NCBI GenBank assembly: GCA_030538235.1
Contig: JAUNUJ010000003.1
Span: 248,001 to 312,000, forward strand
Length of the DNA: 64,000 bases
Reading direction: 5' to 3'
From: Alcaligenaceae bacterium
Lineage (GTDB): Bacteria > Pseudomonadota > Gammaproteobacteria > Burkholderiales > Burkholderiaceae_B
In this document: one piece after another, positions 62,576 to 64,000 of the stretch
Position numbering within the stretch: the stretch's first letter is position 1
Layout: every line of letters starts with the position of its first letter
Position numbers and translations under genes: made by a program
The notes under the pieces: model-generated
Databases searched by the model: none
Seen by the model: the letters and a program-made list of their open reading frames with translations, nothing else
What the model was told of the DNA's origin: nothing

Positions 62576-64000
62576 ATGGAACAATTAACGGGCGCAGAGA
62601 TTGTTGTTCGCTGTCTGGCCGAACAAGGTGTTGAGCATATCTTCGGTTATCCGGGTGGCGCAGTACTATATATCTATGACGCTATTTTCAGTCAAAAAGA
62701 TTTTCAGCACATTCTAGTGCGTCATGAGCAGGCTGCTGTTCACGCTGCCGACGCTTACTCCCGCTCTTCTAATAAAGTCGGCGTTGCTTTAGTCACCAGT
62801 GGCCCTGGTCTGACCAATGCCGTGACCGGTTTGGCGACGGCCTATATGGACTCGATTCCTATGGTCCTGATTAGTGGCCAGGTTGGCACCAAGATGATTG
62901 GCGAAGACGCTTTCCAAGAATGTGATGCGGTGGGTATTACCCGTCCTTGTGTTAAACACAATTTCCTCGTGCGTGATGTCAAAGACTTAGCCGACACCAT
63001 GCGCAAGGCTTTCCATATCGCCAGCACTGGCCGACCTGGTCCGGTCTTGGTTGATATCCCCAAAGACGTTACCATCGATACGTGGCGCTATGCTCCCCCT
63101 AAGAGCGAGGTTAAAATGCGTTCGTACAATCCGGTGGTCAAAGGGCACCAAGGTCAGATTAAAAAAGCTGTTATGGCCTTACGTTCAGCTTCCCGCCCTA
63201 TGGTTTATGCGGGTGGTGGTGTGATCTTGTCGGATGCTGCAGAGGAACTACGTGAGTTAGTTGATCTGCTCGACGCCCCATGTACGACTACCTTGATGGC
63301 GTTAGGCGGTCTTAATGCCAGCCATCCTAATTATGTCGGGATGCCGGGCATGCATGGTAACTATGAAGCCAATATGTCCATGCAAAACAGCGATGTGCTA
63401 ATTTGTGTGGGCGCGCGTTTTGATGACCGTGTCGTTGCTAATCCTAAGCATTTCGGTCAGGTACAGCGCAAAATTATTCATATTGACGTGGACCCGTCTT
63501 CTATTTCCAAGCGCGTTAGAGCCGACTTGCCGATTGTGGGCAATGTCAAAGACGTGCTGCAAGAGATGAATTCACAACTACGTGAGCTCAAAGGTAATTC
63601 TGAGAAACCGGCTAAAAACATTGATGGTTGGTGGGAGCAAATTAATCAGTGGCGTGATCGTAAGTGTCTAGCTTATACGCAGTCTGATGATATTATCAAG
63701 CCTCAGTTTGTGGTTGAAAAGCTCTGGGAAGTGACCGGCGGTGAGGCCTTTGTCAGTTCAGACGTTGGTCAGCATCAGATGTTTGCTGCACAGTATTACG
63801 GTTTTGAAAAACCACGTCGATGGTTGAATTCCGGTGGTCTAGGTACCATGGGTGTCGGTCTACCGTATGCTATGGGCGCCCAGATGGCTAATCCCGACGG
63901 CATGTTTGCTTGTATTACCGGCGAAGGCTCGATCCAGATGAATATCCAGGAACTAGCCACTTGTAAGCAATACGGCTTTACTCCTAAGATTATTTGTCTC
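62576..64000 (+). CDS. ilvI: Acetolactate synthase large subunit (partial, 3' end outside)
   Basis: ThDP-dependent first step of valine/leucine and isoleucine synthesis. The first 475 codons are present and open to the window edge. They show IFGYPGGAVLYIYDAIF near 20-36, the catalytic Glu51 in VRHEQAAVHAADAYS, TSGPGLTNAVTGLATAYMDS near 75-94, and the ThDP-metal motif region ITGEGSIQMNIQELA near 447-461. The residue after the first Gly is Glu, not the usual Asp of GDG (see findings). IlvI/IlvB forms cannot be separated exactly, but the ilvIHC-type operon of Betaproteobacteria is expected. Confidence 0.95.
   Translation, partial: MEQLTGAEIVVRCLAEQGVEHIFGYPGGAVLYIYDAIFSQKDFQHILVRHEQAAVHAADAYSRSSNKVGVALVTSGPGLTNAVTGLATAYMDSIPMVLISGQVGTKMIGEDAFQECDAVGITRPCVKHNFLVRDVKDLADTMRKAFHIASTGRPGPVLVDIPKDVTIDTWRYAPPKSEVKMRSYNPVVKGHQGQIKKAVMALRSASRPMVYAGGGVILSDAAEELRELVDLLDAPCTTTLMALGGLNASHPNYVGMPGMHGNYEANMSMQNSDVLICVGARFDDRVVANPKHFGQVQRKIIHIDVDPSSISKRVRADLPIVGNVKDVLQEMNSQLRELKGNSEKPAKNIDGWWEQINQWRDRKCLAYTQSDDIIKPQFVVEKLWEVTGGEAFVSSDVGQHQMFAAQYYGFEKPRRWLNSGGLGTMGVGLPYAMGAQMANPDGMFACITGEGSIQMNIQELATCKQYGFTPKIICL

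Overview
The window looks like one contiguous piece of a betaproteobacterial (Burkholderiales, most likely Alcaligenaceae) chromosome with moderate GC and AT-rich gaps. The gene orders mutM / TPR protein-lolB-ispE-tRNA-Gln-prs-rplY-pth-ychF, dusB-fis-purH-ruvC-ruvA-ruvB and ribB(X)-ribH-nusB-thiL-pgpA-pncC are typical of that order. A phasin gene implies polyhydroxyalkanoate granules. The low GC compared with Bordetella suggests a genus such as Oligella or a relative; that is inference from style, not from a search. No insertion sequence, prophage, CRISPR array or rRNA was seen.

Layout. 1-708: gene-poor leader with a strong candidate small RNA (about 292-452) that displays anti-Shine-Dalgarno loops and ends in a perfect intrinsic terminator. 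709-10330: a one-strand surface-polysaccharide operon: WecA-type initiating transferase, UDP-HexNAc dehydrogenase, UDP-HexNAc(A) 4-epimerase, MurJ/MviN-type flippase, GT4 glycosyltransferase, a fused double GT4 glycosyltransferase and a final GT4. It converges on a phosphomannomutase/phosphoglucomutase gene. 11855-25048: an FAD-linked hydroxyacid oxidase, mutM, the TPR-lolB-ispE-tRNA-Gln-prs-rplY-pth block, a CPBP intramembrane protease, ychF and an AsmA-family protein. 25106-29732: ferredoxin, coaD, rsmD, ftsY, a CYTH/CHAD protein and a MarR regulator. 30116-35411: riboflavin, NusB, thiamine-phosphate kinase, PgpA and PncC genes in one run, then pyrF. 35451-37688: groES-groEL with a perfect HrcA/CIRCE operator and a textbook sigma-32 promoter. 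37730-48898: AEC transporter, 1-Cys peroxiredoxin, thiO-thiS-thiG, recQ, ruvB-ruvA-ruvC, purH, fis, dusB.

49007-56295: CtaG-like protein, then an orphan type VI secretion amidase effector/immunity pair (Tae4/Tai4) far from any visible secretion gene, a zinc-finger protein, an RhlE-type helicase, a thioredoxin-like protein, a CinA N-domain protein, an IclR regulator and the phasin gene. 56526-62004: pyrD, the two N-degron aminoacyl transferases (bpt, aat), a NUDIX hydrolase and a FUSC-family membrane protein. The window ends inside ilvI (acetolactate synthase large subunit), preceded by a leader of about 570 nt with possible RNA structure.

Most genes are housekeeping. The accessory or novel-looking parts are the anti-SD small RNA, the polysaccharide operon with its double glycosyltransferase, the Tae4/Tai4 pair, the poly-acidic tail of lumazine synthase, the degenerate RibA half of RibB, and the MarR-side palindrome.
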